A stretch of 64,000 bases of DNA, from NCBI RefSeq assembly GCF_014822185.1, contig NZ_QVLR01000019.1, positions 62,001-126,000 on the forward strand, written 5' to 3'. Position numbers and translations under genes: made by a program. This document shows positions 34,417-42,948 of the stretch, piece by piece. The DNA is from Azoarcus sp. Aa7 (GTDB lineage Bacteria; Pseudomonadota; Gammaproteobacteria; Burkholderiales; Rhodocyclaceae). The notes beneath the pieces were generated by a model. The model saw only the letters and a list, made by a program, of their open reading frames with translations, had not been told where the DNA came from and searched no databases. How positions within the stretch are numbered: the first letter of the stretch is position 1; each line of letters begins with the position of its first letter.

Positions 34417-35640
34417 ATGCAAGCGCACGCGAAGCCGGTTTCGACCTCATTCATGCTGTTTGTCGCACCGCACCGGACAATGTTTCTGTCTGGTGCCGTG
34501 ATGCTTCTCGTGAGTTTCGCGATGTGGGCAGCGGAACTCGGCGCCCGCGCGGGGCTGCTGCCGGCGATCGGCTGGGTTCTCCCGCCGGGGTGGATGCACG
34601 CCCTGCTCGTGACGAGCGGTGTGTTTCCCTTCTTCATGTTCGGTTTCCTCCTTACCGCCATGCCGCGCTGGCAGGGCTACGACGAGATTGCGGCAGGACG
34701 CTGGCTCTGGTCCTGGCGTCTGCTGGCGGCAGGATGGGCGCTGGTCATCGTGGGCATGGTCGTGCCCGGCGTCGTCGTCCCGGGCCTGGTAATGGTGTTT
34801 GTCGGATGGGGCGGGGTGCAGCGCATCTTGTGGCAGGTCGCGCATCACGGCGACCTGGAGGCGCTGCATGCCCGCCTCGTGTGCTATGCGATGATCGCCG
34901 GAATGGCCGCCGTACTTGCCTGGCTTGGCTTTGCGCTGAGCGGCAACCCGGTCTGGGCGCGCATCGCAATCGAGATTGCAGTGTTCTGCTCGCTGCTGCC
35001 GGTGTTCTTCGGCGTGTGTCATCGCATGGTGCCGTTCTTTTCGAGCAGTGTGATCCCGGCCTACGTTATGGTGCGTCCCCTGTGGGTACTGGTGCTGGTC
35101 GTCGGCGGAAGCGTCGTGCATGCTGCGCTCGACGTGGCGGGATGGCTGTCGCTGCGCTGGATCGTCGACGCTCCCGCCGCCTTTGCGGCCCTGTGGCTGT
35201 CGCGGCAGTGGAGGCCGGTGCCGGCCATGAAGGTGCCGCTGCTGGGGATGCTGCACATCGGTTTTCTCTGGCTCGGAATCGCGCTGACTCTCTTCGCCAT
35301 CCAGGGGGGCGCGTCCCTGCTGGGCTACAGCGTGCTGGGCATGGCGCCGCTGCATGCGCTGGGCGTCGGATTCTTCGGCTCCGTCCTGATGGCGATGGTG
35401 TCGCGGGTCACCCTCGGACACTCGGGCCGCAAGCTCGCTGCGGATCGCCTGACCTGGGCGCTGTTCCTCGGTCTCGAGGCGGTCGTCGTCGTGCGCATTG
35501 TCGCGGAACTCGTTCCCGCGGGCGGGTCGGCGATCGTCATGCTGCTGGCCGTGCTCGGCTGGCTGGGCGTGTTCGGCGCGTGGGCGTCGCGCTACCTGCC
35601 GATCTACTGGCGTCCGCGCAGCGATGGACGCCCAGGCTGA
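34417..35640 (+). CDS. nnrS: NnrS family protein
   Basis: 407-aa heme/copper membrane protein with about 12 helices that relieves nitric oxide stress. Visible family features: FPFFMFGFLLTAMPRWQ, GVCHRMVPFFSSSVIP, GVGFFGSVLMAMVSRVTLGHSG. Starts at ATG 34417 (AGGAG upstream), not at the frame opening inside the regulator. Head of an nnrS-sirB2-hemerythrin unit with a six-base gap and then a 4-base overlap. Regulation by the divergent Dnr-like protein is likely, although I found no clear TTGAT-N4-ATCAA site in the 103-base gap. Confidence 0.93.
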   Translation: MQAHAKPVSTSFMLFVAPHRTMFLSGAVMLLVSFAMWAAELGARAGLLPAIGWVLPPGWMHALLVTSGVFPFFMFGFLLTAMPRWQGYDEIAAGRWLWSWRLLAAGWALVIVGMVVPGVVVPGLVMVFVGWGGVQRILWQVAHHGDLEALHARLVCYAMIAGMAAVLAWLGFALSGNPVWARIAIEIAVFCSLLPVFFGVCHRMVPFFSSSVIPAYVMVRPLWVLVLVVGGSVVHAALDVAGWLSLRWIVDAPAAFAALWLSRQWRPVPAMKVPLLGMLHIGFLWLGIALTLFAIQGGASLLGYSVLGMAPLHALGVGFFGSVLMAMVSRVTLGHSGRKLAADRLTWALFLGLEAVVVVRIVAELVPAGGSAIVMLLAVLGWLGVFGAWASRYLPIYWRPRSDGRPG

Positions 35641-35645
35641 GCGCA

Positions 35646-36044
35646 ATGTATCAGCCGATCAAGCACCTGCACATCCTGTGCGCGATCCTGAGCATCAGCG
35701 GATTCGTGCTGCAGGGCGTCTGGATGATGCGGCGCAGTCCGCTGCTGGATCACCGCGTCACGCGCACCCTGCCGCACGTCATCGACACCGTGTTTCTCGG
35801 CAGCGCGATCACGCTTGCGACCATGAGCGGCCAGTACCCCTTCGTCGCGCCGTGGGTCACGGCAAAGGTCGTCGCGCTGGTTGTCTACATCCTTCTCGGC
35901 GCGACCGCGCTGCGTTGGGGGGGCTCCATGCGCATCCGTGTGTTGGCGCTGTTCGCGGCCGTGTTTACCTTTTCATGGATCGTGTCCGTGGCCCTGAGCA
36001 AGGACCCGGCAGGATTCCTCGCGTTTGCCGGAGTGTTCCGATGA
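35646..36044 (+). CDS. SirB2 family membrane protein
   Basis: 132-aa four-helix protein with the SirB2 pattern: KHLHILCAILSISGFVLQGVWM, LPHVIDTVFLGSAI and WVTAKVVALVVYILLG. SirB2 was first named in Salmonella invasion gene control, but its biochemical role is unknown. It starts 6 bases after nnrS and its stop overlaps the next start (ATGA at 36041-36044), so it is part of the NO-response unit here. Confidence 0.88.
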   Translation: MYQPIKHLHILCAILSISGFVLQGVWMMRRSPLLDHRVTRTLPHVIDTVFLGSAITLATMSGQYPFVAPWVTAKVVALVVYILLGATALRWGGSMRIRVLALFAAVFTFSWIVSVALSKDPAGFLAFAGVFR

Positions 36045-36571
36045 CCGATTCGCTGATTCCTTCGTCCCCGGGTTTCGAGACGCCTCTCGAGATGCTCGAA
36101 GCCTGCCATGAGCGCCTGCAGGCGCAGCTTGCGACCCTGGCGCGGCTCGCCGCATGGCTGCCGGAGCATGGCCCGGACCTGCAGGCGCAGCAGGCGGCAG
36201 CCAACGTGATGCGCTACTTCGACATCGCTGCCGTGAAGCACCATCAGGACGAGGAGGACGATCTCTTTCCCGTCCTGCGGGCGCGTGCCGATGACGCCCG
36301 GAGCGCCGAACTCGGCACGCTCATCGACTGGATTCTGGCCGATCACCAGAAGCTCTTTGCCGGCTGGGCACGGATGCGGGCACGGCTCGAGCGCATCGCC
36401 GGCGGCGAAAATGCCGATCTGTCGCCCGCGGATGTCGAGGAGTTCGCCGACGCCTACCGTCGTCACATCCAGCGCGAGGAGGGCGAACTGTTGCCGATCG
36501 CGCGCAGTCTGCTTTCCGATCACGACATTGCCGTCCTGTCGGGAACGATGACCGCGCGGCGGCGTCAATAG
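36041..36571 (+). CDS. hemerythrin HHE domain protein
   Basis: 176-aa helical bundle with di-iron ligands of the HHE cation-binding type: CHERLQAQLATL, AVKHHQDEEDDLFPVL, ILADHQKLFAGW, YRRHIQREEGELLP. Start ATG 36041 overlaps the SirB2 stop. Hemerythrin-like proteins bind O2 or NO, or help repair iron-sulfur clusters (YtfE/DnrN). Coupling with nnrS suggests a nitric oxide role. Convergent with fnr. Confidence 0.9.
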   Translation: MTDSLIPSSPGFETPLEMLEACHERLQAQLATLARLAAWLPEHGPDLQAQQAAANVMRYFDIAAVKHHQDEEDDLFPVLRARADDARSAELGTLIDWILADHQKLFAGWARMRARLERIAGGENADLSPADVEEFADAYRRHIQREEGELLPIARSLLSDHDIAVLSGTMTARRRQ

Positions 36572-36614
36572 CGCGTAGCGCCGGCGGCCGGCCCGGTAAT
36601 GGGATGGGGGGCCG

Positions 36615-37355
36615 TCAGGGGCGCGGCGACGGGGGCTGGATCAGCCGCTTCAGGCCGACGATGTCCAGGATGCGGATGTGCTTCTGCTGCACCGCGATCA
36701 GGCCCTCGTCCTGGAATTTCGAAAAGGCACGCGACACCGTTTCGAGCTTCAGGCCGAGATAGGAGCCGATCTCCTCGCGGGTCATGCGGAGGTGGAACTC
36801 TGCCGGCGAGAAGCCGCGCGCCGTAAAACGCTGGGACATGTTGAGCAGGAAGGCCGCCAGGCGTTCTTCCGCCCGCATGGAGCCGAGGAGGGTCATCACG
36901 CCATGGTCGCGCACGATTTCGCGGCTCATCACCTTGTGGAACTGCAATTGCAGGCCCTCGACCACGCGCGACAGCTCTTCGAGCTTGCTGTACGCGATCA
37001 CGCAGACTTCGCTGTCCTCCAGCGCGATCGCGTTGCACGAATGGGCTTCGGTGCTGATGCCGTCGAGGCCCAGCATCTCGCCGGTCATCTGGAAACCGGT
37101 AACCTGCTCGCGCCCGTCCTCGAGCAGCACGTCGGTCTTGAACGAGCCGGCGCGGATCGCGTAGATCGCTTCGAAGGGATCGCCCGCGCGATACAGATGC
37201 TGTTGCCGCTTGATCTTGCGACGCGCGCCGACGAGTTCGTCGAGACGGTCGATTTCCGATTCCGACATCCCGAACGGCAGGCACAGTTCGACCAGATTGC
37301 ACTGGGAACATGCGACCTTCAGACTCGCAACTGTAATCGGCACCGTCGCCTTCAT
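36615..37355 (-). CDS. fnr: Fnr/Anr oxygen-sensing transcription regulator
   Basis: 246-aa Crp/Fnr regulator with the [4Fe-4S] ligands C16, C19 and C25 (C-x2-C-x5-C) and C107, in the same pattern as E. coli FNR. The HTH ESS-type recognition helix is in LGLKLETVSRAFSKFQ (E..SR contacts TTGAT). ATG 37355 assigned; a GTG six bases earlier (37361) has better spacing to a GAAGGA. Divergent from hemN with an FNR box between, suggesting autoregulation. Likely master of the three FNR boxes in this window. Confidence 0.95.
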   Translation of the reverse strand: MKATVPITVASLKVACSQCNLVELCLPFGMSESEIDRLDELVGARRKIKRQQHLYRAGDPFEAIYAIRAGSFKTDVLLEDGREQVTGFQMTGEMLGLDGISTEAHSCNAIALEDSEVCVIAYSKLEELSRVVEGLQLQFHKVMSREIVRDHGVMTLLGSMRAEERLAAFLLNMSQRFTARGFSPAEFHLRMTREEIGSYLGLKLETVSRAFSKFQDEGLIAVQQKHIRILDIVGLKRLIQPPSPRP

Positions 37356-37420
37356 TTGCACGATAATATCGTTCCTTCTACATCGACCGAGAAGTGGCAG
37401 GCGTCCGGCGGAATGGACCG

Positions 37421-37434
37421 TTGATCCACGTCAA
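37421..37434. promoter_or_regulatory. FNR box between fnr and hemN
   Basis: TTGAT-CCAC-GTCAA, same half-sites as the boxes at 23821 and 30247. At the class II distance it predicts a hemN start near 37469, at or just inside the first possible hemN codon, and an fnr start near 37386 on the other strand. Could serve both genes. Confidence 0.7.
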
Positions 37435-37467
37435 CCACGAAACTGCGGCTTTTTGAGATCGTACGGA

Positions 37468-38880
37468 ATGCACTCAAGCGATACAACCATGACCAGTCAG
37501 AAAGATCTTGTCTTCGACCAGCAGTTGATTCGTCGGTTCGACATCAACGGGCCGCGCTACACGTCCTACCCGACGGCCGATCGCTTCGTTGAAGCGTTCG
37601 ATGCCCGTGCATTGCGGGACTGGCTGGCGCAACGTGGCGTCGGGGGCGTGAGTAAACCGCTCTCATTATACTTCCACATCCCGTTCTGTAACACGATCTG
37701 CTACTACTGCGCCTGCAACAAGATCATCACCAAGGATCATGCGCGCTCTGCCAAGTACCTGAAATATCTCGACAAGGAAATCGAGATGCAGGCTGCTGCA
37801 CTGGGCGGCAGCCATCAGGTGACGCAGCTGCACCTCGGCGGTGGCACGCCGACCTTCCTGTCGCACGACGAGTTGCGCCAGCTCATGGATTCGGTGCGCC
37901 AGCGCTTCACGCTGGTACCGAACGGCGAATACTCGATCGAGGTTGACCCGCGCAAGGTCGATTTCGATACCGTGAAGCTGCTCGCCGACCTCGGGTTCAA
38001 CCGCATGAGCGTCGGTGTGCAGGACTTCAATGAAGAGGTGCAGGAGGCGGTCAACCGCATCCAGAGCTACGACGAGACCAAGCTCGTGATCGACGCGGCC
38101 CGCGCCACCGGCTTCAAGTCGATCAGCATGGACCTGATCTACGGCCTGCCGCGCCAGAACATCATCAGCTTCAACCGCACGCTCGAACAGGTGCTGGAGC
38201 TGTCGCCCGATCGCATCTCCCTGTACAGCTACGCGCACCTGCCGGGCCTGTTCAAGCCGCAGCGGCGCATCGCGATCAACGACATGCCTACTTCGGACAC
38301 CAAGCTGCAGATCCTGCAGCTGGCGATCCGCCGTCTGACCGAGGCGGGCTACGTCTACATCGGCATGGACCACTTCGCGAAACCGGACGACGAGCTGACG
38401 ATCGCCCAGCGCCAAGGGCGTCTGCACCGGAATTTCCAGGGCTATTCGACGCAGGCCGAGTGCGACCTGCTGGCGTTCGGCGTCTCGGCGATCGGCAAGA
38501 TCGGTCCGGTGTACTCGCAAAACGTGAAGACGCTCGATGAGTACTACGATGTCCTCGATCGCGATGAACTGCCCGTCCTGCGCGGAATCGAGCTTACCGC
38601 CGACGACCTGTTGCGTCGTTCGATCATCCAGGCCCTGATGTGCCATTTCGAGTTGTCGATCGACTCGATCGAGATCGCACACCTGATCAAGTTCGACGAA
38701 TACTTCGCCGAGGAACTCGAGGATCTCAAGGCGATGGAGGAAGCCGGGCTGCTGAAGGTCAGCGACAAGTGGATCAGCGTGCTGCCCCCGGGGCGTTTGC
38801 TGGTGCGCGGCATCGCGATGGTGTTCGACCGCTACCTGCGCGCCGACCGCGAGCGCGCGCGCTATTCGAAGGTCATCTGA
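37468..38880 (+). CDS. hemN: oxygen-independent coproporphyrinogen III oxidase
   Basis: Radical SAM enzyme (up to 470 aa) converting coproporphyrinogen III to protoporphyrinogen IX without oxygen. [4Fe-4S]/SAM motif CNTICYYC (C74, C78, C81), the LGGGTPTFL segment, and the HemN C-terminal domain. ATG 37468 is in frame; ATG 37489 (MTSQKDLVFD) is an alternative that fits better if transcription starts at the FNR-predicted 37469. Supplies heme for the low-oxygen oxidase; FNR box 34 bases upstream. Confidence 0.96.
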   Translation: MHSSDTTMTSQKDLVFDQQLIRRFDINGPRYTSYPTADRFVEAFDARALRDWLAQRGVGGVSKPLSLYFHIPFCNTICYYCACNKIITKDHARSAKYLKYLDKEIEMQAAALGGSHQVTQLHLGGGTPTFLSHDELRQLMDSVRQRFTLVPNGEYSIEVDPRKVDFDTVKLLADLGFNRMSVGVQDFNEEVQEAVNRIQSYDETKLVIDAARATGFKSISMDLIYGLPRQNIISFNRTLEQVLELSPDRISLYSYAHLPGLFKPQRRIAINDMPTSDTKLQILQLAIRRLTEAGYVYIGMDHFAKPDDELTIAQRQGRLHRNFQGYSTQAECDLLAFGVSAIGKIGPVYSQNVKTLDEYYDVLDRDELPVLRGIELTADDLLRRSIIQALMCHFELSIDSIEIAHLIKFDEYFAEELEDLKAMEEAGLLKVSDKWISVLPPGRLLVRGIAMVFDRYLRADRERARYSKVI

Positions 38881-38936
38881 ACCGGACCTGCTGCCCACGG
38901 CCGCGGGCTGTACGGGCCGAGAGAAGGTGATACAGT

Positions 38937-38967
38937 GCGGGCGTCCTCGGGCGCCCGCTTTGTTTTT
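38937..38967 (+). terminator. intrinsic terminator of hemN
   Basis: Stem GCGGGCG / CGCCCGC (38937-38943 with 38952-38958), followed by TTTGTTTTT, 57 bases after the hemN stop. Confidence 0.85.
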
Positions 38968-39011
38968 CCGTCTCGCGGCCCCGGGCTTCTCCCGCCTTGC
39001 CGACCATCGCC

Positions 39012-39719
39012 ATGCCTGAAACCGGTTACATCGCAGCCTTCCTGATCGGCCTTCTGGGAGGCACGCACTGCGTCAGCATGTGCGGCGGCATCGTCGGCGC
39101 GCTCACCGTGAACATGCCGGGCCGGACCGGGCGCCAGTGGCCGGTTCACCTCGCCTACAACCTCGGCCGGGTCGCGACCTACACGATGCTGGGCGGGGCG
39201 CTCGGTGCCCTCGGCACGGTCGGCATGCTGTTCTCGGACATCCTTCCCGTGCAGATGGGCTTGTACGTGCTCGCGAACCTGATGCTCGTCGCCTTGGGCC
39301 TGTACCTGACCGGCTTCACCCGGCTGCTCGCGCCGGTGGAGCGGGCGGGCCTGGTGCTGTGGAAACGAGTGCAGCCCTTTACCGCACGCTTCATCCCCGC
39401 CCGTTCGGTCGGGCAGGCCCTGCCGCTGGGGCTGTTGTGGGGATTACTGCCCTGCGGCCTCGTCTACAGCGTGCTGACGACGGCGCTGGTGACCGGTTCG
39501 GCCGGGCGCGGGGCGGGGCTGATGCTGGCTTTCGGGCTCGGCACGCTGCCGAACCTGATGCTCGCGGGCATGGTGTTCAAGCGCTTTCGCGATATCACGC
39601 GCAATCGCCGCGTGCGATTCGTCGCCGGGATGCTCGTGCTGGGGTTCGGCGTGTTCGGGCTGTTTCATGCGCCCAGCCTCGGCGGCGCCCTCTGGCGCGG
39701 CGTCGTGTGCGAGGTCTGA
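39012..39719 (+). CDS. TauE/SafE-like (DsbD_2) membrane protein
   Basis: 235-aa protein with about six helices; the first helix has the family motif GGTHCVSMCGGIVGAL with cysteines C20 and C24, and LLWGLLPCGLVYSVL later carries a second conserved cysteine. Annotated elsewhere as sulfite exporter TauE/SafE or DsbD-like; commonly located in cco-hemN-anr regions, where a role in metal or thiol handling for cbb3 assembly is suspected. ATG 39012 has no clear ribosome-binding site. Separated from hemN by a terminator. Confidence 0.82.
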   Translation: MPETGYIAAFLIGLLGGTHCVSMCGGIVGALTVNMPGRTGRQWPVHLAYNLGRVATYTMLGGALGALGTVGMLFSDILPVQMGLYVLANLMLVALGLYLTGFTRLLAPVERAGLVLWKRVQPFTARFIPARSVGQALPLGLLWGLLPCGLVYSVLTTALVTGSAGRGAGLMLAFGLGTLPNLMLAGMVFKRFRDITRNRRVRFVAGMLVLGFGVFGLFHAPSLGGALWRGVVCEV

Positions 39720-39728
39720 GCGGCGCCG

Positions 39729-40184
39729 TCAGGGCGTCTGCCTGGCGGATCGGGCGCCAGCCTTGCCCCGCGGCGCGGGGGGCGGCTCGGCAGCGTTAGC
39801 GAGCGCGTGGAGAATCGGGCAGGGGGCGGGTGCCTCGGTATGCTCGCAACAGGTCACGAGTCCCTGCAGCGCGCTGCGCATCTCCTCCAGTTGGCGGATG
39901 CGCGACTCGACGTCCGCGATCTTGGACAGGGCGAACGCACGTGCCCGCTCGCGGTCTGTTTCTTCGTCGAGGGCAAGCAGGTCGCCGACCTCGTCGAGAC
40001 TGAAGCCGAGCGACTGGGCGCGGCGGATGAAACGCAGGCGGGCGAGTTCGTCGTTGTCGTAGACGCGAAACGCGCCCTTGCGTGCGCCGTTCGGCGACAG
40101 CAGGCCGCGGCGCTGGTAATAGCGCACCGTCTCGACGCCGACTCCGGCCGATTTCGCCAGCGCACCGATCGTGAGATCGTTCAT
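39729..40184 (-). CDS. MerR-family metal-responsive regulator
   Basis: 151-aa MerR regulator: winged HTH LTIGALAKSAGVGVETVRYYQRRGLL, coiled coil, and a C-terminal metal loop TCCEHTEAPAPCPIL. The C-x8-C spacing matches MerR and ZntR rather than the C-x7-C of CueR, yet the residue equivalent to MerR Cys82/ZntR Cys79 or CueR Ser77 is not cysteine or serine, so the metal is uncertain. It is divergent from copA and the promoter between has a 20-bp spacer, so copper control of copA-copZ is the simplest reading. Confidence 0.85.
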   Translation of the reverse strand: MNDLTIGALAKSAGVGVETVRYYQRRGLLSPNGARKGAFRVYDNDELARLRFIRRAQSLGFSLDEVGDLLALDEETDRERARAFALSKIADVESRIRQLEEMRSALQGLVTCCEHTEAPAPCPILHALANAAEPPPAPRGKAGARSARQTP

Positions 40185-40189
40185 GGTAG

Positions 40190-40221
40190 TTGACTCCGTA
40201 CTCGGGTACTGGGTCTAGACT
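40190..40221 (+). promoter_or_regulatory. MerR-type promoter/operator of copA-copZ
   Basis: -35 TTGACT (40190-40195), spacer of 20 bp, -10 TAGACT (40216-40221). The spacer holds a dyad GACTCCGTAC-TCGG-GTACTGGGTC with 8 of 10 positions matched. The overlong spacer is the hallmark of MerR-family activation by DNA untwisting. Confidence 0.82.
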
Positions 40222-40295
40222 GCCATCAAGCGTTCCGTTCCGCAATCGGCGAACGGAATGCGCGGACCCCGGGCATGCATAATGGAGTGGTGCAG

Positions 40296-42698
40296 ATGAG
40301 TGCTCCCGAAACGACAATGAAAAGTCCGACCCTGGAACTGCCGGTTTCCGGGATGACCTGTGCCGCATGTGCGGCGCGGATCGAGAAGGTGCTGAAGCGA
40401 CTGCCGGGTGTCGATGCTTCGGTCAACCTCGCCGCGGAAAAGGCACGCGTGAGTTTTGCCAACCCCGCGAGCGGCCCCGAGCAGGTGATCGCAGCGATCC
40501 GCAAGGCGGGTTTCGATGTGCCGCAGGCCACGATGGAACTTGCCATCACGGGCATGACCTGCGCGGCGTGCGCGACGCGGCTGGAGAAAGTCCTCAACCG
40601 GCTTCCGGGTGTGGATGCGACGGTGAATTTTGCGACCGAGCGCGCGACACTGCGTTACCAGCCCGGTCTCGTGGTGCCGGAGGCGATTCGCGAGGCGGTA
40701 CGCCGCGCGGGCTTCGCGGGTGTCGAGACGGGCGTTGCCGCGCGCGAGCAGCAGCGCCTGCAGCAGGAACAGGCGTGGAAGCGGGAGATGCAGCGCTTCT
40801 GGATCTCGGCCCTGCTCACCTTGCCGCTGTTGGCGCAGATGCCCCTGATGTTCGGCGGACAATCGGCGGGTGCGCATGAACTCGTCCCCCGCTGGATCCA
40901 GTTGCTACTCGCCACGCCGGTACAGTTCTGGATCGGGGCGCGCTTCTACCGCGGCGCGTGGTCCGCTCTGCGCGGCGGAGGGGCAAATATGGATGTACTG
41001 GTGGTGCTCGGCACGTCGATGGCGTGGATCTACAGCACGGTCGTGACGCTGCTCGGTCGTCACGACCTGCACGTGTATTTCGAGGCGTCGGCGACGATCA
41101 TCACCTTGATCCTGCTCGGGAAATTGCTTGAGGCGCGTGCAAAGGCGCGCACGACGGCGGCGCTCGACGCCCTGTTGCGCCTGCAGCCGAAACTCGCGTT
41201 CGTCGAACGCGACGGCGAGATTGTTTCCGTCCCCGTCGAGACCCTGCAGCCCGACGACCGGTTCGTCGTGCGCCCCGGCGATGCCATTCCGGTGGATGGC
41301 GAGGTCGAGTCGGGCGAGTCCGCAATCAACGAGGCGATGCTGACCGGGGAAAGCATGCCGGTCGACAAACGCCCCGGGGAAAAGATCTTTGCCGCGACCC
41401 TGAATGGCCAAGGGGTCTTGCGTTGCCGGGCGACCGGGGTCGGAGCACACACGCTGCTGGCGGGAATCATCCGCATGGTCGAGCAGGCCCAGGGGTCGAA
41501 AGCGCCGGTGCAGCGGCTCGCGGACCGCATCGCGGCCGTATTCGTGCCGGTCGTCGTGGCGATCGCCGCGCTCACTTTCATCGGATGGTGGTGGCTGGCA
41601 GGGGATTTTGCGCAGGCATTGATCAGCGCCGTCGCGGTGCTGGTGATCGCATGTCCCTGCGCGCTCGGGCTGGCCACCCCGACTGCGATCATGGTCGGAA
41701 CGGGGCAGGGCGCGCGCGCGGGGATGCTCGTCAAGAATGCCGAGGCGCTCGAGCTGGCCGAAAAGATTCGCGTGCTCGCGGTCGACAAGACCGGCACGCT
41801 GACCGAAGGCTCGCCCGAGGTGAGCGACGTGATCCCCGCCGCCGGCCGAAGTCGCGAGGAGTTGCTCGCGATCGCGGGCGCCCTCGAGGCGACGAGCGCT
41901 CACCCGATCGCCGCAGCGATCGTCCGCGCCGTGCGCGAATCGGGCGTGTTACTGCCGGCCGCAGCGGACGTCATGGCCGTGGCGGGCAAGGGGCTTGCGG
42001 GCCGCGTCGACGGACGCGACGTGGTCATCGGGACGCAGGCCTTTCTCGATGAACGGCAGGTGGCGGTGGACGCGGCTGCCTGCGAGCGGATTGCGGCGGG
42101 GGGCAAGACCCTCGTTGCCGTTGCCGTTGACGGAGTGTTCGCAGGCGTCATCGGCGTGGCGGACCGCGTTCGCGCCGATTCGGCCGCCGCGGTGGCTCGC
42201 CTCAAGGCGCGCGGCCTGCGGGTGGTGATGCTGACCGGCGATCACCCGGCGACGGCCGCTGCGATCGCGGCGCAGACGGGCATCGAGGATTGGCGCGCCG
42301 GCGTGCTGCCGGGGGACAAAGCCGCGGCGGTGCAGGCGCTCGCAGGCCATGGACGGGTCGGAATGGCCGGAGACGGCATTAACGACGCGCCGGCGCTGGC
42401 GGCGGCCGACGTGTCGTTTGCTATCGGTGTCGGCGCCGACGTCGCGGTCGAGGCCGCGGACATCACGCTGGTGAGGAACAGCCTGCATGGGGTTGCCGAC
42501 GCGATCGATCTGTCGCGGGCGACGCTGTCGAAGATCCGGCAGAATCTGTTCTTTGCCTTCATCTACAACGTGCTGGGCATTCCGCTGGCGGCATTGGGAC
42601 TTCTCAATCCCGTAATTGCCGCTGCGGCGATGGCGATGAGTTCGGTTTCGGTGGTCACCAATTCGCTGCTGCTGCGGCGCTGGGCGCCGGACCGCTGA
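40296..42698 (+). CDS. copA: Cu(I)-exporting P1B-type ATPase CopA
   Basis: 800-aa ATPase with two N-terminal HMA domains (GMTCAACAARIEKV and GMTCAACATRLEKV), eight membrane helices, ion motif ACPCALGLATP, DKTGTLTEG phosphorylation site, a SAHP nucleotide-domain motif, GDGINDAPAL, and the last helix MSSVSVVTNSLLL typical of Cu(I) transporters. ATG 40296 chosen for GGAG at eight bases; the frame opens at 40275. Detoxifies cytoplasmic copper, distinct from the assembly ATPase CcoI at 21083. Followed by copZ. Confidence 0.96.
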   Translation: MSAPETTMKSPTLELPVSGMTCAACAARIEKVLKRLPGVDASVNLAAEKARVSFANPASGPEQVIAAIRKAGFDVPQATMELAITGMTCAACATRLEKVLNRLPGVDATVNFATERATLRYQPGLVVPEAIREAVRRAGFAGVETGVAAREQQRLQQEQAWKREMQRFWISALLTLPLLAQMPLMFGGQSAGAHELVPRWIQLLLATPVQFWIGARFYRGAWSALRGGGANMDVLVVLGTSMAWIYSTVVTLLGRHDLHVYFEASATIITLILLGKLLEARAKARTTAALDALLRLQPKLAFVERDGEIVSVPVETLQPDDRFVVRPGDAIPVDGEVESGESAINEAMLTGESMPVDKRPGEKIFAATLNGQGVLRCRATGVGAHTLLAGIIRMVEQAQGSKAPVQRLADRIAAVFVPVVVAIAALTFIGWWWLAGDFAQALISAVAVLVIACPCALGLATPTAIMVGTGQGARAGMLVKNAEALELAEKIRVLAVDKTGTLTEGSPEVSDVIPAAGRSREELLAIAGALEATSAHPIAAAIVRAVRESGVLLPAAADVMAVAGKGLAGRVDGRDVVIGTQAFLDERQVAVDAAACERIAAGGKTLVAVAVDGVFAGVIGVADRVRADSAAAVARLKARGLRVVMLTGDHPATAAAIAAQTGIEDWRAGVLPGDKAAAVQALAGHGRVGMAGDGINDAPALAAADVSFAIGVGADVAVEAADITLVRNSLHGVADAIDLSRATLSKIRQNLFFAFIYNVLGIPLAALGLLNPVIAAAAMAMSSVSVVTNSLLLRRWAPDR

Positions 42699-42722
42699 AC
42701 CGATTTCTCGGGAGAAGCTGAA

Positions 42723-42932
42723 ATGGCGGAAGTGACGATCAAGGTCGAGGACATGAGCTGCGGCGGCTGCGTGCGCAACGTGACGACGGTCCTCAAGGCG
42801 CTGCCGGGCGTGAGCGACGCCCAAGTGTCGCTCGATGCGGCCCAGGCCGTGGTCCGGTACGATCCGGCGAAAGTGTCCGTCGAGGCGATGCGTGCGGCGG
42901 TGGAGGATGCAGGCTTCGCTTGCCCTGCCTGA
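42723..42932 (+). CDS. copZ: copper chaperone CopZ (HMA domain)
   Basis: 69-aa single HMA domain with metal motif MSCGGCVRNV at about residues 11-20. Delivers Cu(I) to CopA. It follows copA by 24 bases in the same unit. Convergent with tonB. Confidence 0.92.
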   Translation: MAEVTIKVEDMSCGGCVRNVTTVLKALPGVSDAQVSLDAAQAVVRYDPAKVSVEAMRAAVEDAGFACPA

Positions 42933-42948
42933 CGAGGCTTGGCTGGGG

